Shown here in pieces: positions 22,282 through 33,718 of a stretch of 64,000 nucleotides of DNA. Position 1 is the stretch's first letter. Each line of letters begins with the position of its first letter. This DNA is from Gliomastix tumulicola (Eukaryota; Ascomycota; Sordariomycetes; Hypocreales; Bionectriaceae), in assembly GCA_001599755.1 (NCBI GenBank), contig BCHX01000007.1, positions 124,001 to 188,000 on the forward strand, in the 5' to 3' direction. Made by a program: the position numbers and the translations under genes. A model generated the notes under the pieces. It was given only the letters and a program-made list of their open reading frames with translations. It was not told where the DNA came from and ran no database searches.

Positions 22282-23195
22282 ACTCAATGGACTGGCAGCA
22301 AGATGGTTATCGTCTCGAGGACCAGAAGTGGGATTGATCTGGGGATAAATAATTCAGGCTGGCATGTGGATTCCGCCTCGCTAAATCATGGGCGTGGTCT
22401 GCTAGTCAGTAGTGGCACAGTGGACATGAGTAGTGGCATTAGCACCGGACTGAGAGGTTCTCGAAGCGATCAGCTGGAGTGAGGGTCTACTTTGCCTAGA
22501 TCGCCAGCGAGCCTGAAAGTGTCCCAAGTAAAGTATACGACATTATCCAAGATGCATCAAGTCAGAAACGAGAGTGAAGGTCTTGACTTCCCAAATAGTC
22601 GTCCACGTGCAAGAAAAGTGCCTGGGTAACCAGCAAGGCAACCTTCTACTTCGTTCGTTGTACGAGCCTCAGCACCGGGGGAGAACAACCGGACTTCCAC
22701 ACCAAAGGACGGCACTTTATCCGAGTCATTGCCCCGCCTGACCCTTGAGCTATGTTTGTCAACCTCCCGGTCTCGACGCGGGGGTGAATCTGTATCCCGG
22801 CTCTTCGTGCACGGCGTTCTTCCGCAGCCAAGATTAGTAAACCGAAAACCCATGATTCAAGGCGCAGTTTCGTTTTAGTGGCCTCGATCCGAGACTGGGC
22901 CCCCCAGACGGTGGCCTCGATGCGAGGCCATCTGACCACTCCACACGGCGAATCCCCGGTTTTCCGATAGTGTGGCATCGTGGACGGGGACACCAAGGCT
23001 CTTTCCGGGGAAACAGCGGTCGACTTGGAAGAGAAGCCCCGGATCTGACGCTGAACGGACATGGGTATGCTGGTCATGAAGCGAGATGAGGGACGGTAGG
23101 GAGCCAGAGAGTCGATTCATAAGGAGGCTTGGTCCTCCAGGGGTTTTCGTACATGCCAGAAGAACAATCCCAAGAGGTTTCCTATCACACACATC
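22282..23195. other. Intergenic region upstream of the transketolase
   Basis: It lies between the divergent Zn2Cys6 regulator and the transketolase-like gene. No coding sequence recognised. Confidence 0.5.
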
Positions 23196-25668
23196 ATGGC
23201 ACCCTCACTAGAAGTTTTCGAGCAGGTGGTCAACAACGACCCTATCGCGGCTCTCAAGGCTGCCAACGACCTTGCAAGGTCTGGCATCAAGGTCGAGAGC
23301 CCGGAGAAACATGACAAGGTCCTCAAGGTCTTCCGGGCATTCATTGCCGATCTATGCCAACAGTTCAATGGAGGCCACCCTGGGTAAGTCCAATTGGGAG
23401 ATCTTGAAGCAAGAGTAGTTGCAAGTGGGTGCTAACAAGGCCCAGGTCTGCCATGGGTATGGCTGCCATTGGTATTGCCTTGTACAAATACGTCATGAAG
23501 TATTCGCCTTCCAACTGCAACTACTTCAACCGGGATCGATTCGTGCTGTCGAACGGTACGTCATGATGAAGAAAGTGTAGGCTCGCTCCAGAATAGAATA
23601 CTAATGTATCCCTACAGGACACGCTTGCCTATGGCAGTACTTATTCATGCACCTCATCGGTGTCAAGAGCATGACTGTCGAGCAGCTCAAGTCCTACCAT
23701 TCAACCAAGACTGATTCGCTCTGCCCCGGCCATCCCGAAATCGAGCACGAAGGCGTGGAGGTTACGACTGGGCCTCTTGGTCAGGGGGTTGCCAATGCTG
23801 TAGGACTGGCCATGGCCACCAAGAACTTGGCTGCTACATATAACACTGAGGAGCACACTGTCATCGACAACATGACGTGGTGCATGATCGGTGACGCGTG
23901 TCTGCAGGAGGGCGTCGGGCTGGAGGCAGTCTCCCTGGCCGGACACTGGAAGCTCAACAACCTCTGTATTATCTACGACAACAACTCGATTACGTGTGAC
24001 GGCACGGCCGACGTGGCCAACACAGAGGACATCAACGCTAAGATGAGGGCGACTGGATTCAACGTGCTTGAGGTCGCTCACGGCGACTTCGACGTCCAAG
24101 GTGAGTGTCAACACCAAGAGATCGGGATCTATGAACTGAAATACAGACTGACGATTCCACATCCAGCCATTGTCAACGCGCTTCTCGCCGCGCGGTCTAG
24201 CGATAAGCCGACGTTTATCAACATCCGAACAACCATTGGATTCGGCTCCAGATCCGCTGGCGAGGCCAAGACACACGGTGCAGCTCTTGGTGCTGAGGAC
24301 ATCGCCCACATCAAACGGACCTGCGGCCTCAACCCCGATGAGCACTTCCACCTGCCCCAAGAAATCTACGACTTCTTCTCCGATGCTGTCCCACGAGGCC
24401 AGGCCCTCGAGGCTGACTGGCAGGCAAAGCTTGACGACTACACAGAGAAGAGGCCAGACCTCGCCACGGAATTCAAGCTCCGCGTCGCCGGAACGATGCC
24501 CGACGACTGGACCAAGTGTATCCCTAGCAAAGAGCAGCTGCCCACAGAGCCTTTCTCGTCAAGAAAGTCTGCGGGGCTTGTGACGAACGCGCTTGGCGAG
24601 AGGATGCACAACTTCTTGATCGGCACGGCAGACCTGACGCCCTCGTGCAATGTGGCATTCAACAACAAGGTCGACTTCCAGTCGGTAAGTACCTACCTCC
24701 TCGAGAACGTGATACAAAGGAAGCCACACGCTGACTGACCCGGACTCCAGCCTGACCTTCGCACGCAATGTGGCATGACTGGCAACTACAGTGGCCGGTA
24801 CATTCACTACGGGATCCGTGAGCACGCCATGTGTGCCATCTCCAACGGCCTCGCCGCCTTCAACAAGGGCACATTCCTGCCCGTCACAAGCTCTTTCTTC
24901 ATGTTCTACCTCTATGCCGCTCCAGCCGTCCGCATGGCCGCGCTGCAGGGCCTCCAGCAGATTCACATCGCCACGCACGACTCCATTGGAACGGGCGAGG
25001 ACGGGCCTACCCATCAGCCCATCGCCCTGCCTGCGCTGTATCGAGCTATGCCCAATACTCTCTACATCCGCCCGTGTGACTCGGAGGAGGTTGCCGGTGC
25101 GTTTGTCGCCGCGATCCAGGCCACCGAGACGCCGACCATCATCTCCCTCTCGCGTCAAAACCTGACGCAGTATCCCCAGTACTCTTCTCGGGAGGGCGCC
25201 GCGATGGGTGCCTATGTCTTCATCGAGGCAGAGCGCGACGAGTTTGACGTGACGCTGATCGGCGTCGGCTCCGAGATGGGCTTCACCGTCGAGACGCGAG
25301 AGGTCCTAGCCAGTAAATACGGTATCAAGGCACGCGTCGTTTCCTTCCCCTGTCCCCGCCTGTTCGAGCAGCAGTCTCGCGAGTACAAAAAGTCCGTGCT
25401 GAAGCCCCAAAGCGGGAAGCCGACTGTGGTCATCGAGGCCTACGCCCCTAACGGGTGGGAGCGGTATGCGGATGCGTCCATCTCCATGAGGCGGTTTGGC
25501 AAGAGTCTGCCATCCAAGGCGGCGTACGAGTATTTCGGCTTTCGGCCAGAGCTGATGGCCCCCAGGATCAAGGATCTCGTGGAGGAGGTACAGCGTGATG
25601 GAATCAGGGCTCTCAGGGGGGATTTCCGTGACCTAAACGGAGGGCTGGGTGTCGGCTTCGAGCATTAG
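23196..25668 (+). CDS. Transketolase, dihydroxyacetone-synthase-like, 738 aa
   Basis: Five exons: 23196-23383, 23446-23555, 23618-24100, 24167-24684 and 24751-25668, totalling 739 codons with every join in phase. Domains in order: the thiamine-diphosphate binding domain (FNGGHPGSAMGMAAIG; SNGHACLWQY; TTGPLGQGVANAVGLA; the metal/TPP loop IGDACLQEG ending in NNSI), the central pyrimidine domain with the catalytic Glu region YGIREHAMCAISNGLA, and the C-terminal transketolase domain. The wording of the first 120 residues is closer to methylotrophic dihydroxyacetone synthase than to housekeeping transketolase. The C terminus is GFEH, so there is no peroxisomal SKL signal and a cytosolic location is expected. 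It transfers two-carbon ketol units from ketose phosphates to aldehydes. It is probably co-regulated with the SDR and regulator upstream. Confidence 0.88.
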
Positions 25669-26088
25669 AGACAGCTTAAGGTTGTTCATCTACAAAATAC
25701 GTAGTAACGTCCAACCTCGACCAAAAAGTTCATATGCGCCACCAGGAGCATACATTGACTGTTGGGTGGCTGGTACCAGTACCATGGCAACGTGAGTTGG
25801 GGACGCTCCCTGCCACTCTAAATATGGACACCCAGCGAGAAACCTATGCTCACGATGTCACCTACCTTACCATGTCAGAGCCATTTCCACCTTCACAAAT
25901 GCTGTATATTAAGACAGCTCAGGGCAGACCTTTCACTGTGTCATTCATAAAGCATCTTCATACCAGCCACCCCCTCGAGACGGCACCGGAATCACCACCT
26001 AGTACCCAACCCCCCTTTATCTAACGTACTCTTTCTTGCACTACCATCTTCTTCATTTATCAGATCATCGATCGACATATTTCACACC
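25669..26088. other. Intergenic region between transketolase and SET genes
   Basis: About 420 bp without a recognised feature, presumably a 3' flank followed by the SET gene promoter. Confidence 0.5.
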
Positions 26089-28066
26089 ATGGCGGCGGAG
26101 GCAGAGGAGGAGACTGCCCAGCTCTATGAGCATAAGAAGCAAGACAATGGTCTATGGACCACTGTCGCAACCAAGGATCTTCGCAGAGGCTCTCGCATCC
26201 TCTGTGACATCGGACTCATCTGTCTCAAGTCCAACCTTCCTCACAACGACGCGTCGAAGCGCTACCTCGAGGCCAAGATCGCCAGGCTACCCAAGAAAAG
26301 GCGGCAGGACTTCTTCGACCTGCCCAAGTTCGTCTCGGCCGACTACGACCCCGTCTACGGACGCTACCATACCTACGCGATCGTCATCCGCCACAGCCCC
26401 GAGTACAGCGGCATCTTCCCGGCCCTGAGCAAGGTCAGGCACTCGTGCCGGCCCAACTGCGTCTCCGCGGTGCTCCCGTGCGACGTCGACCCGCGCAAGG
26501 ACTGGATCCTCGCGCTGCACGCCGTCCGGGACATCAAGGAGGGCGAGGAGCTCACGCGCTTCTGGCTCAGGGGCAACGAACGCCGGTCGGCCCGCCAACT
26601 CGAACACCAGACGCGCTTCGGATTCCCGTGCGAGTGCCCCGCCTGCCGGCTGACCGGCGAGGAGAGGATGAAGAGCGACATCATGCGAGCCCAGCTGATG
26701 GCGTTTCACAAGCTCGTCAGTGCGGGCGCCAGGCTGGAGGACGATTGCTACATCAAGCCCGAATCCGCCATGGACTTGTTTCGTCAACTCGTCGATGTAA
26801 ACTGCATTCTCAAGGCCGAGGGCCTCGTCGACCACAGCCTCGGCTTCATATATGGACTTGCATGCACCGCCGCCCTCCGGTTCGGCGTGAAGCGGCCGTT
26901 TCCATGGCTTTTTGGCCATGAACTCATGGAGATGGACCGTCGCTTCCTTGGAGCCTACAACGAAATCCACCGGCACGAGACCCTGACGCAGTTTTGGGAG
27001 GAAGAACTTGAACCTCTGCTGCAGGGCAAAACCCTCACCAAGGTGACCCGCCTCCACAATGCCGACATGGCAGAGAGTGAGAAGCACCTCTGGTTCTGGA
27101 TCATGTGCGTGCCTGACGTGAGAGAACGTGCTCGCTTCAACGACTTCGAGAACAAGGCCTTCTTCCCAGGCTTCGATGACCTCCCGTTCGCTGCCGACTC
27201 CCTCAAACCCAGCGAGAAGTGCGCGGACAAAAAGGCCACGGCCGCGATGCGTCGCGCGTTCTTTGGACAATGGTACGAGGACGACGGGAAATCGCCCAAG
27301 AGAGCATGGTGTTTGATCGCCGAGGTCTCCTGTCTTGGAGGAGATGAAGAGAATGGTACTAGGAGTATTTGGACCTTGAAGGACCGGGCCGGTCGGAAGT
27401 TCCCCTTTGACACCTCGACTGGACCTATCCCACAGGGTGACAACCACCCAAAGATTGGAGAATGCTTTGCCCTCTGGTTTGCTACCCGCACCGAGCTACC
27501 AGACGGAAGGATCGCCCTCCAAGCGTCCCCGGCGCGTTGGAAGACGCAGGTAAGTAGTAGAGGATACGGATGAGAGGGAAGGTACAACGCTAACACATAA
27601 GTACTTACCCATGCAGGCGATTCCCAAATACAATATAGAAGACATCTACGCGTTCAATAGAATCGCCATGGTGTTCGGACGGCACTCGGTGAACGGCGTA
27701 TACTGTGCAAACTGCGAGGATGTTATGGACTGGCACGAGCCGGACTACCGCCTGGACGCCTACACGCAGTTATTCTGGTTTTGCGGCTTGGTGAGTAGAA
27801 AGACACCCCTCCCCCTTTTCCCACGTGCTGCGGCTTGTGCCTCCTTGCTAACTATGCATTCATTCCAGACTTGCCAGTCCGAATTCGCTACCATTGAGAC
27901 CAAGCTAAAGGTGTATGGCAGTGCCTTGGTGCTGAACCTGGCTGTCCGACACATGCTCAAGACCGATATGCGTCAGCCCAAGAATGCTATCAAAGCGATC
28001 GCTGGCCTAACTCGCCAGGGCAACTCAGTCGCGGATCAATATCATATGGGAGGCAGATGGCTGTAA
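26089..28066 (+). CDS. SET-domain protein with Cys-containing C terminus, 610 aa
   Basis: Three exons: 26089-27549, 27617-27790 and 27869-28066, summing to 611 codons. The N-terminal region has SET features: GLWTTVATKDLRRGSRIL, the substrate-site pseudoknot HSCRPNC at about residues 118-124, IKEGEELTRFW, and a post-SET-like Cys cluster FGFPCECPAC at about residue 180. The Asn of the usual NHS is replaced (RHS), and Tyr of the catalytic strand is Phe, so methyltransferase activity is uncertain. The remaining 400 residues are family-specific. Exons 2-3 join to give a second Cys set, YCANCEDVMDW then FCGLTCQSEF, which could bind zinc. No targeting signal is visible. It may act on proteins in the nucleus or cytosol. 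Confidence 0.75.
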
Positions 28067-28138
28067 AGCGGTGCCGGGAGATCTGTGACAGCGCCAGTCA
28101 TGGCCTTCTCCCTCTCTCTCTGTATCGTTCGTTTCCTT

Positions 28139-28330
28139 TGTATCATCGTACTCACATCGAGTAAGGTAAGTAGCGATCAGCTGTATCATTGTACTCACGC
28201 AGGGGCGAGTAGTAGCGATCAGTTGTATCATCGTATTCACATAGAGTGAGTAGCGGTTAGCGAGCGACCTAGGATATTTGATATCGTATTCACACAGAGT
28301 GAATAGCGAAGGTTAGCGACCTAGTTTATT
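28139..28330. repeat. Four-copy degenerate tandem repeat with palindromic cores
   Basis: Units begin TGTATCATCGTA-like at 28139, 28182, 28224 and about 28278, a period of about 42-54 bp. Each contains a (T)ACTCAC/TATTCAC...GAGTGA(A/G)TA pairing. The last unit has a perfect 7-bp inverted repeat, TATTCAC and GTGAATA, around a 5-nt loop. Copies also share TAGCGATCAG or GGTTAGCGACCTAG tails. It lies between the convergent 3' ends of the SET and MPC1 genes. Confidence 0.7.
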
Positions 28331-28466
28331 TGAATAAGCAAGCCATGAGACAGACACAACAATCAGGCTCGTGGTTATATTTCAAGTGCCATCAATGTAC
28401 AGAACCCGTCAAGTCTATGAACGTCCATCCACCCAGGGCAGGCGACCTTCAAGTCTCAATCTGCCC

Positions 28467-29034
28467 TCATTTCGCTGCGGCCGCCTCCTTGGCATCTCCC
28501 CCGAGCCCGCTGACTCCCCGGTATTTCAGGTACCGGAAGGCCTGCGTGCTCTGCGCACCGAAGTTGAGCAGGTGGCAGCTGAAGAGGAGGTAGTTCTTGG
28601 GCGTGACGGCGAGGGAGTAGCGCATGAAGGTGGCGGCGTAGATGACCAGAGCACCGGTCATGGGGCCGGAGATGCTGGATTTTCCTCGTTAGAACACGGG
28701 GGGGAACATGATAGCGGGATGAGACGGAGGGAGTGAGTGGTATTTATGTACAGTTCGGGATCTTTCCGCATGTCCATCAGGGCGGCGATGGGAATGCCAT
28801 AGTTGGAGGCAGGACCCCAGAAGTCTAGATGTCCGTCACGTCAGCTCAGCTCATGCGAAGCGTCATTCTCACCGATGTCTTCCCGATCACACACGCGCGC
28901 AAAACGCTGTGACCGACATCGGCAAGGAGAGGCCAGCTCAGCGAGTCCGGGCAGCACTCACGGGTCGAGCAGAGGTAGTCGGAGACGGGATTCGAGCGAA
29001 TCTTCGCGTTGAGGGCCTTGATGAGTGCCGCCAT
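28467..29034 (-). CDS. MPC1: Mitochondrial pyruvate carrier subunit 1, 117 aa
   Basis: Three exons: 28962-29034, 28752-28824 and 28467-28674, totalling 118 codons. The joins read SDYLCSTHFWGPASNYGIP and DPELISGPMTGALVIYAAT. These match the conserved core of MPC1 (STHFWGP.ANWG.P.AA...M...PE.ISG.MT). Further family features are TFMRYSLAVTPKNYLLFSCH and a C-terminal hydrophobic segment. The length is usual for the family (about 110-130 aa). The protein sits in the mitochondrial inner membrane and, with an MPC2-type partner not in this window, imports pyruvate. The gene is convergent to the SET gene. Confidence 0.93.
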
Positions 29035-29326
29035 ACTGATCTGGGCCGATGGACGTGATTGAGGACGAGATTGAATCCAGAGCAAGGAGGAACGAAAAAA
29101 AAGACGCGATCAGGGACGAGGTCAAGGAACGGAACGGATCGGCGAATCAGAGACGGGCAATTAGATCCACCCCGTAATGAAGACGGGAATAAGCGTGCAT
29201 TTCTCGCGCTAACTTAACTCCGTTGCCGTGATTTGGCGAAACGGTCCCTTTTTTGTTCCGTGTCTCGGAGGCTGACTCTCCAGACTTTGTTTACTCTTAC
29301 TCGAGGCAGGTAGTTCTGTTCTGTAT

Positions 29327-31420
29327 CTACAGCTTCTCAAAGACCGGCATCGTGTCCAATGGGCAGTCCACCACCACGTCCTGTCCGCCCTCCCACGTCT
29401 CCTCGCCCCAGAACGACTTCCACTTTGCGCCATTGGCCTTGGGCAGATACACCTTCAGGCTGGTCAGACCCGGCGCCATGACAGGACACACCAGGTACTT
29501 GTCGCCATACATGTACTGCTCCTCGACCTCCCAGGCGCGCTCATCATCGGGGAACTCGTAGAAGAGCGTCCTCATGACCGGCTTCCCCTTCTCGTGCGCC
29601 TCGCGCATCAGCCGCCGCGTGTACGGCCGCAGTTCCTCGCGGATCTGGAGGTACTTCTTGCAGATCTCGTACGCCTCCTCGCCATAGGACCAGACCTCGT
29701 TGGGCGCGCCGCTGCGACACGTCGCGCCGCCCGTCGTGCCGTGCTGCGGCTGCTTGGGCTCGCGGTCGCCGTGCAGCCGCATGACAGGGCAGAAGGTGCC
29801 CCATTGGAACCAGCGCAGCATGAGGACGCGGAAGGCCCCGTCGTTGGGGTCGCCGCCGTGGAAGCCCCCGATATCCGTCGTCCACCAGGGCAGGCCGGAC
29901 AGGCCCATGTTCAGGCCGGCCGAGAGCTGGTCGCGGAAGCTGGACCACGAGGACGCGATGTCGCCGCTCCAGACGAGGGCGCCGTAGCGCTGGCTGCCCG
30001 CCCAGGCGCAGCGCACGAGGTTGACGATGTTCTCCTGCCCCTGCGCGGCCATGCCCTCGTAAAAGGCACGCGAGTACTCCGTCGGGAAGATGTTGCCAAT
30101 GGCCACGTTCGGCCCCAAGTGGTACCGATAGTTGTCGAAGTCGTACACACGGTACTCGGGCTCGGCCTCGTCGAGCCAGAACACCTTGATGCCCTTGCTG
30201 TAGTAGTTGTCGCGCGCCTTGCCCCAGACATAGTCGCGCGCGGCCGGGTTTGTGGGGTCGAAGTGGACGGTGTTGCCCTGGAAGGTCATGGCCACGCGCA
30301 CGCCGCGGTCGGTGCGGATGAGGAGGCCCCTCTCGAGCATCTCCTGGAAGTTCTCCGAGTTCTTGTCGACCGTGGGCCAGATGGAGACCATGAGCTCGAT
30401 GTTCAGCTCCTTGAGCTCCTTGATCATGGCGTCTGCGAGTTATATCCAAGTCAGCACAGGTCATCTCTCTACTAACTCTTGCCGACACGAGGAGCGGCAG
30501 CATTCGCCAGACATACCCGGATCCGGCCAGTAGGTCTCGTCAAAGCGCCAGTCGCCCTGCTTCGGCCAGTGGAAGAAGTCAATCACAATCAAGTCGATCG
30601 GCAGCTTGCGCCTCCGGTACTCCCTCGCCACGTGCAGCAGCTCCTCCTGCGTCTGGTACCGCAGCTTGCACTGCCAGAAGCCCAGCCCGTACTCGGGCAT
30701 CATGGGCACGGTTCCCGTGACGGACGCATACGCCTCGAGGATCTGGGCCGGGGTGTCGCCCGCCACAACCCAGTAGTCGAGGGCCTTGGTCGAGCGCGCC
30801 TCGAAGGACATGATGTTCTTGCCGAAGATGGCCGTGCCGATGGACGGGTTGTTCCAGAGCAGGCCGTAGCCGCGCGACGAGAGGGCAAAGGGGACGCTGG
30901 CCTGCGAGTTGCGGTGCGCGAGCTCGAGCTGCGTGCCCTTGAGGTCCAGGAACGGCTGCTGGTACTGGCCCATGCCGTAGATCTTCTCCCTGGGGTCCAG
31001 GCTCTCGAAGCGGGCGGTCAGACGGTAGCCGTCGGCGCCGGCCAGAGGCTGGAACTCCCGAGCCTCGACCTCGAGGGCGCTGCATTTGGGGTCCGTGACG
31101 TCTCGGCGGTTGCGGGCGAACTCCTCGAGGAGCAGCTTCGGGCCGTCCCAGACGGTGAGCTTGCCGCGTTTTGTGATCTCGGCCCTGATCCTGCCGTTGG
31201 TGAGGTGGCCGACTGGGTCCTCGATCTTAACAGTACTACTAGTAGTGCTAGTAGCCTGTGAGGCATCAGTAGATGGGTCAAGCAGCGCCCAGTTCTCCGT
31301 AGGCATGACGCTCTGCTTCGTAGCACGAATGCGTAGGGCGTTGGCGCCCCAGGGCTCTATCCATAGCTGCTCGGCGTCGTAGCTGTAGACGAGTCTGCCG
31401 TCGTTGTCTTGGTGAAGCAT
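29327..31420 (-). CDS. GH31 glycosidase, alpha-xylosidase-like, 669 aa
   Basis: Two exons: 30517-31420 and 29327-30432, 670 codons, with an 84-nt intron. The join gives YWPDPDAMIKELKEL. The N-terminal beta-sandwich region has YGMGQYQQPFLDL. The barrel carries the nucleophile motif FWLDEAEPEY (Asp389) and the acid/base motif WSGDIASSW (Asp459). The barrel region TTDIGGFHGGDPND and MRLHGDREPK is also typical of GH31. The WLDxxEPE form of the nucleophile motif is closer to alpha-xylosidases than to alpha-glucosidases (WxDMNE). There is no signal peptide, so it is probably intracellular and acts on imported xylogluco-oligosaccharides or similar alpha-glycosides. Its substrate is inferred only. 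Confidence 0.88.
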
Positions 31421-32118
31421 GTTGAGGACAGGATCACTGTGTGATACTGGGTGGTACTCTCTGTAAATTGGTAACGGTAGATGGGAGAAGCAACGAAATA
31501 AACATCTAGACCGCCCACGGAGACGACAGTCAGCGACCCCTCACGCGCCCAACCATGAGATCGACCCCGTCCCTCGTTGGTTTAATATCTGGGCATGAAT
31601 GCATCGTGTTGGTCTCGGGTAGGTCGGTCAATCAGGTACCGACGGGGGATCGTGGATGAATTTGGCGACTCCAGTGAGTGAGTTTAGGCGAGGTTCCAGC
31701 GCTGTTTGCAGCGGAGGGGCTCACTGACGTAAGGTGGTGGGGCAACTGTAGGCACTGTAGGCGCTGAAGGCGCTGAACTGCAGGCGCTGAACGGCACACA
31801 CGACGGGACCTGAACAGCTGAGAAGCCTCCTCAGGGAGTGCTGTTTACAAATAAATACTACTACTAGAGGCAGGTATAATGGGATGCCAACGCATCTCTA
31901 TCTCAAACATGCTCGCTTCATGTATTTTCATCCAGAACGCCAAAGCCAGTCGGGTCGCTGTCCGGCTAAAATGATCGACGCGTATGCAGGTCCACTGCCA
32001 GTGAGGGGGTGAATCCGCCCCACAGCGCGTAGAATTATCAGAAAACCAACCGCCCGAAAAAAATACCCGGCAGGCGACCACACCCAAAAACAAAGAACCA
32101 CCAAGAGACACGCCAACA
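31421..32118. other. Intergenic region upstream of GH31 gene
   Basis: It contains three direct copies of GGCGCTGAA at 31760-31768, 31769-31777 and 31783-31791, about 340-370 bp upstream of the GH31 start. No coding sequence recognised. Confidence 0.6.
31760..31791. repeat. Three copies of GGCGCTGAA
   Basis: Exact 9-nt direct repeats, two adjacent and the third five bases further on. They may be a small minisatellite or clustered sites in the GH31 promoter. Confidence 0.75.
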
Positions 32119-33718
32119 TCACGAGTACTGCTTCCGCAGCTTGTCCGACCGCGACGGCGACCGATCGGTGCTCCCGAGATCCAACGACCCCAGCGGCACG
32201 AGCCCCTGCTCGTCCGTGTCCTCGCTGTGCCGCGCCCCGAACTCGACCGCGTACGTCCGGTGCAGCGCAATCGCGCCCGGCCGCGTCGGCATGGGGAAGT
32301 CCGGGTGCTTCTCGGCGATGCTGCGGCTCGTCGTGCCGAAGCCCAGGTTGCGCTCCGTGAAGTCGTGGCGCGAGCCCGGGTCCGTCGCCCAGACGTTCAT
32401 GGAGGGGAAGATGCGGACGACGAGGGAGCGCAGCGAGGGGAGGCAGGCGCAGATGATGCCCACGTTGATCTCGATGGTCGACCAGAGGGCGACGTCCATC
32501 TTGACCCAGGTCGCGTTGGAGTCGTCCCACGGGTGCGTGATCAGGGAGTGCAGGCGGACGATGCTGATGATGGTGACGCTAGAGGTGCTTGGTCAACAAG
32601 CGAACACGACAACGAAAGACCGAGAGAAACAAAGACAAAGACGACTCACAAGAGACCGACGCAGAACATGGCGCCGACGCCGACCTTCTTCTTCCAGTCG
32701 AGGTTCAGTCCCTGCAGCTGCGACAGCGGGATCCCGATCATCCACACATCGAGCGCGATGCTGATGGCTCCATTGGCCCACGCCACGGCGCTCGGATTGA
32801 CGCACGAGCCCTTGTGCTCGTCGTCCCAGCGCGTCCAGTAGTAGCTGATGGGCCGGCACTGGAAGACCGACACGAACAGGAAGACGATGCCCCAGACCAT
32901 GACGGTGAGGATGGTCGACCACAGCAGCCGCCGCACGATCGGCCGCGGGAACACGCGCAGGTAGAAGAAGAGGAAGGCCAGCTTGACGATGGCCAGGTTG
33001 GTGAAGTATATCGCCGTGAAGACGTAGAGGTAGTAGCCGAAGTTGGTGATCTGCTGCGGCTTCAGCGTCCAGATGTCGCGGCCCAGGCCGTTGGCAATGC
33101 CCGGCTCGCAGATGAGCGCCACTGCCGGGGCCTGCACGACGGCCGCGAGGAGGATGATCCAGTCGTCGAGGCCGATCTCGAGGTTCTGGGCGAGCACCTT
33201 GACGGCGAAGCGCTGGAGGACGAAGAGGCCCGAGCCGACAGAGAAGGCGATGCCGATGGCGTACATCATGTTGGACTTGTTGCGGATCGGCTCGTTGCAG
33301 ATCGTCTGGGTGGCATTCCGGGCGACTGATATCGAGGTAAGGTGAGCAAACGCACATATTACTGGCAGGGGGAAGGGGGGTCATATGCCCAGCACTTACG
33401 CAGCGAGTCCATCTTCGAGCAGTTACTGACGATGCATGCGCTTGCTGCATTGAAGAACGACGCCGAGGAGCAGCGGCATTCCACATCCCACAGGTCGCAC
33501 TCGCTGCTGCGGCTCGCCGGTCCTATCAGACATTGCGCCTATTCAACCCACAGTCAGTATGGTGATGCCCCAGGTGAATGTCACTGGCGAGCTCGTACCG
33601 CGCAGTCAGGATATGATGAGAGCAGCTCCGTGACGTTTCCTTGCGCCGCCTGGACCGGTGCCAGCAGAGTCGTGACCCCGATCAGAAAGCCCACGAGCCA
33701 CGATGGGCGCCACATCAT
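32119..33718 (-). CDS. CFEM-domain Pth11-like membrane receptor, 464 aa
   Basis: Four exons: 33599-33718, 33400-33538, 32650-33325 and 32119-32578, totalling 465 codons. It starts with a signal peptide (MMWRPSWLVGFLIGVTTLL, ending near VQAAQG). A CFEM domain follows, with eight Cys assembled across three exons: SYPDCAAQCLIGP, SECDLWDVECRCSS, ACIVSNC and TICNEP. Seven hydrophobic segments of the fungal rhodopsin-like (Pth11-type) fold come next, including LEIGLDDWIILLA and LAIVKLAFLFFYLRVF. The cytosolic tail is hydrophilic and Ser/Arg-rich. Pth11-like proteins sense surface or nutrient cues at the plasma membrane. The ligand is unknown. The complete Cys set makes the exon model convincing. 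Confidence 0.88.

Noticed and set aside
26287..27447. 386-residue open frame on the reverse strand
   Set aside because: Antisense to the SET gene, without recognisable motifs or its own splice structure.
29594..30475. 293-residue open frame on the + strand
   Set aside because: Antisense to the GH31 exon; a GC-rich codon shadow with Val/Ala/Arg-biased composition and no domain.
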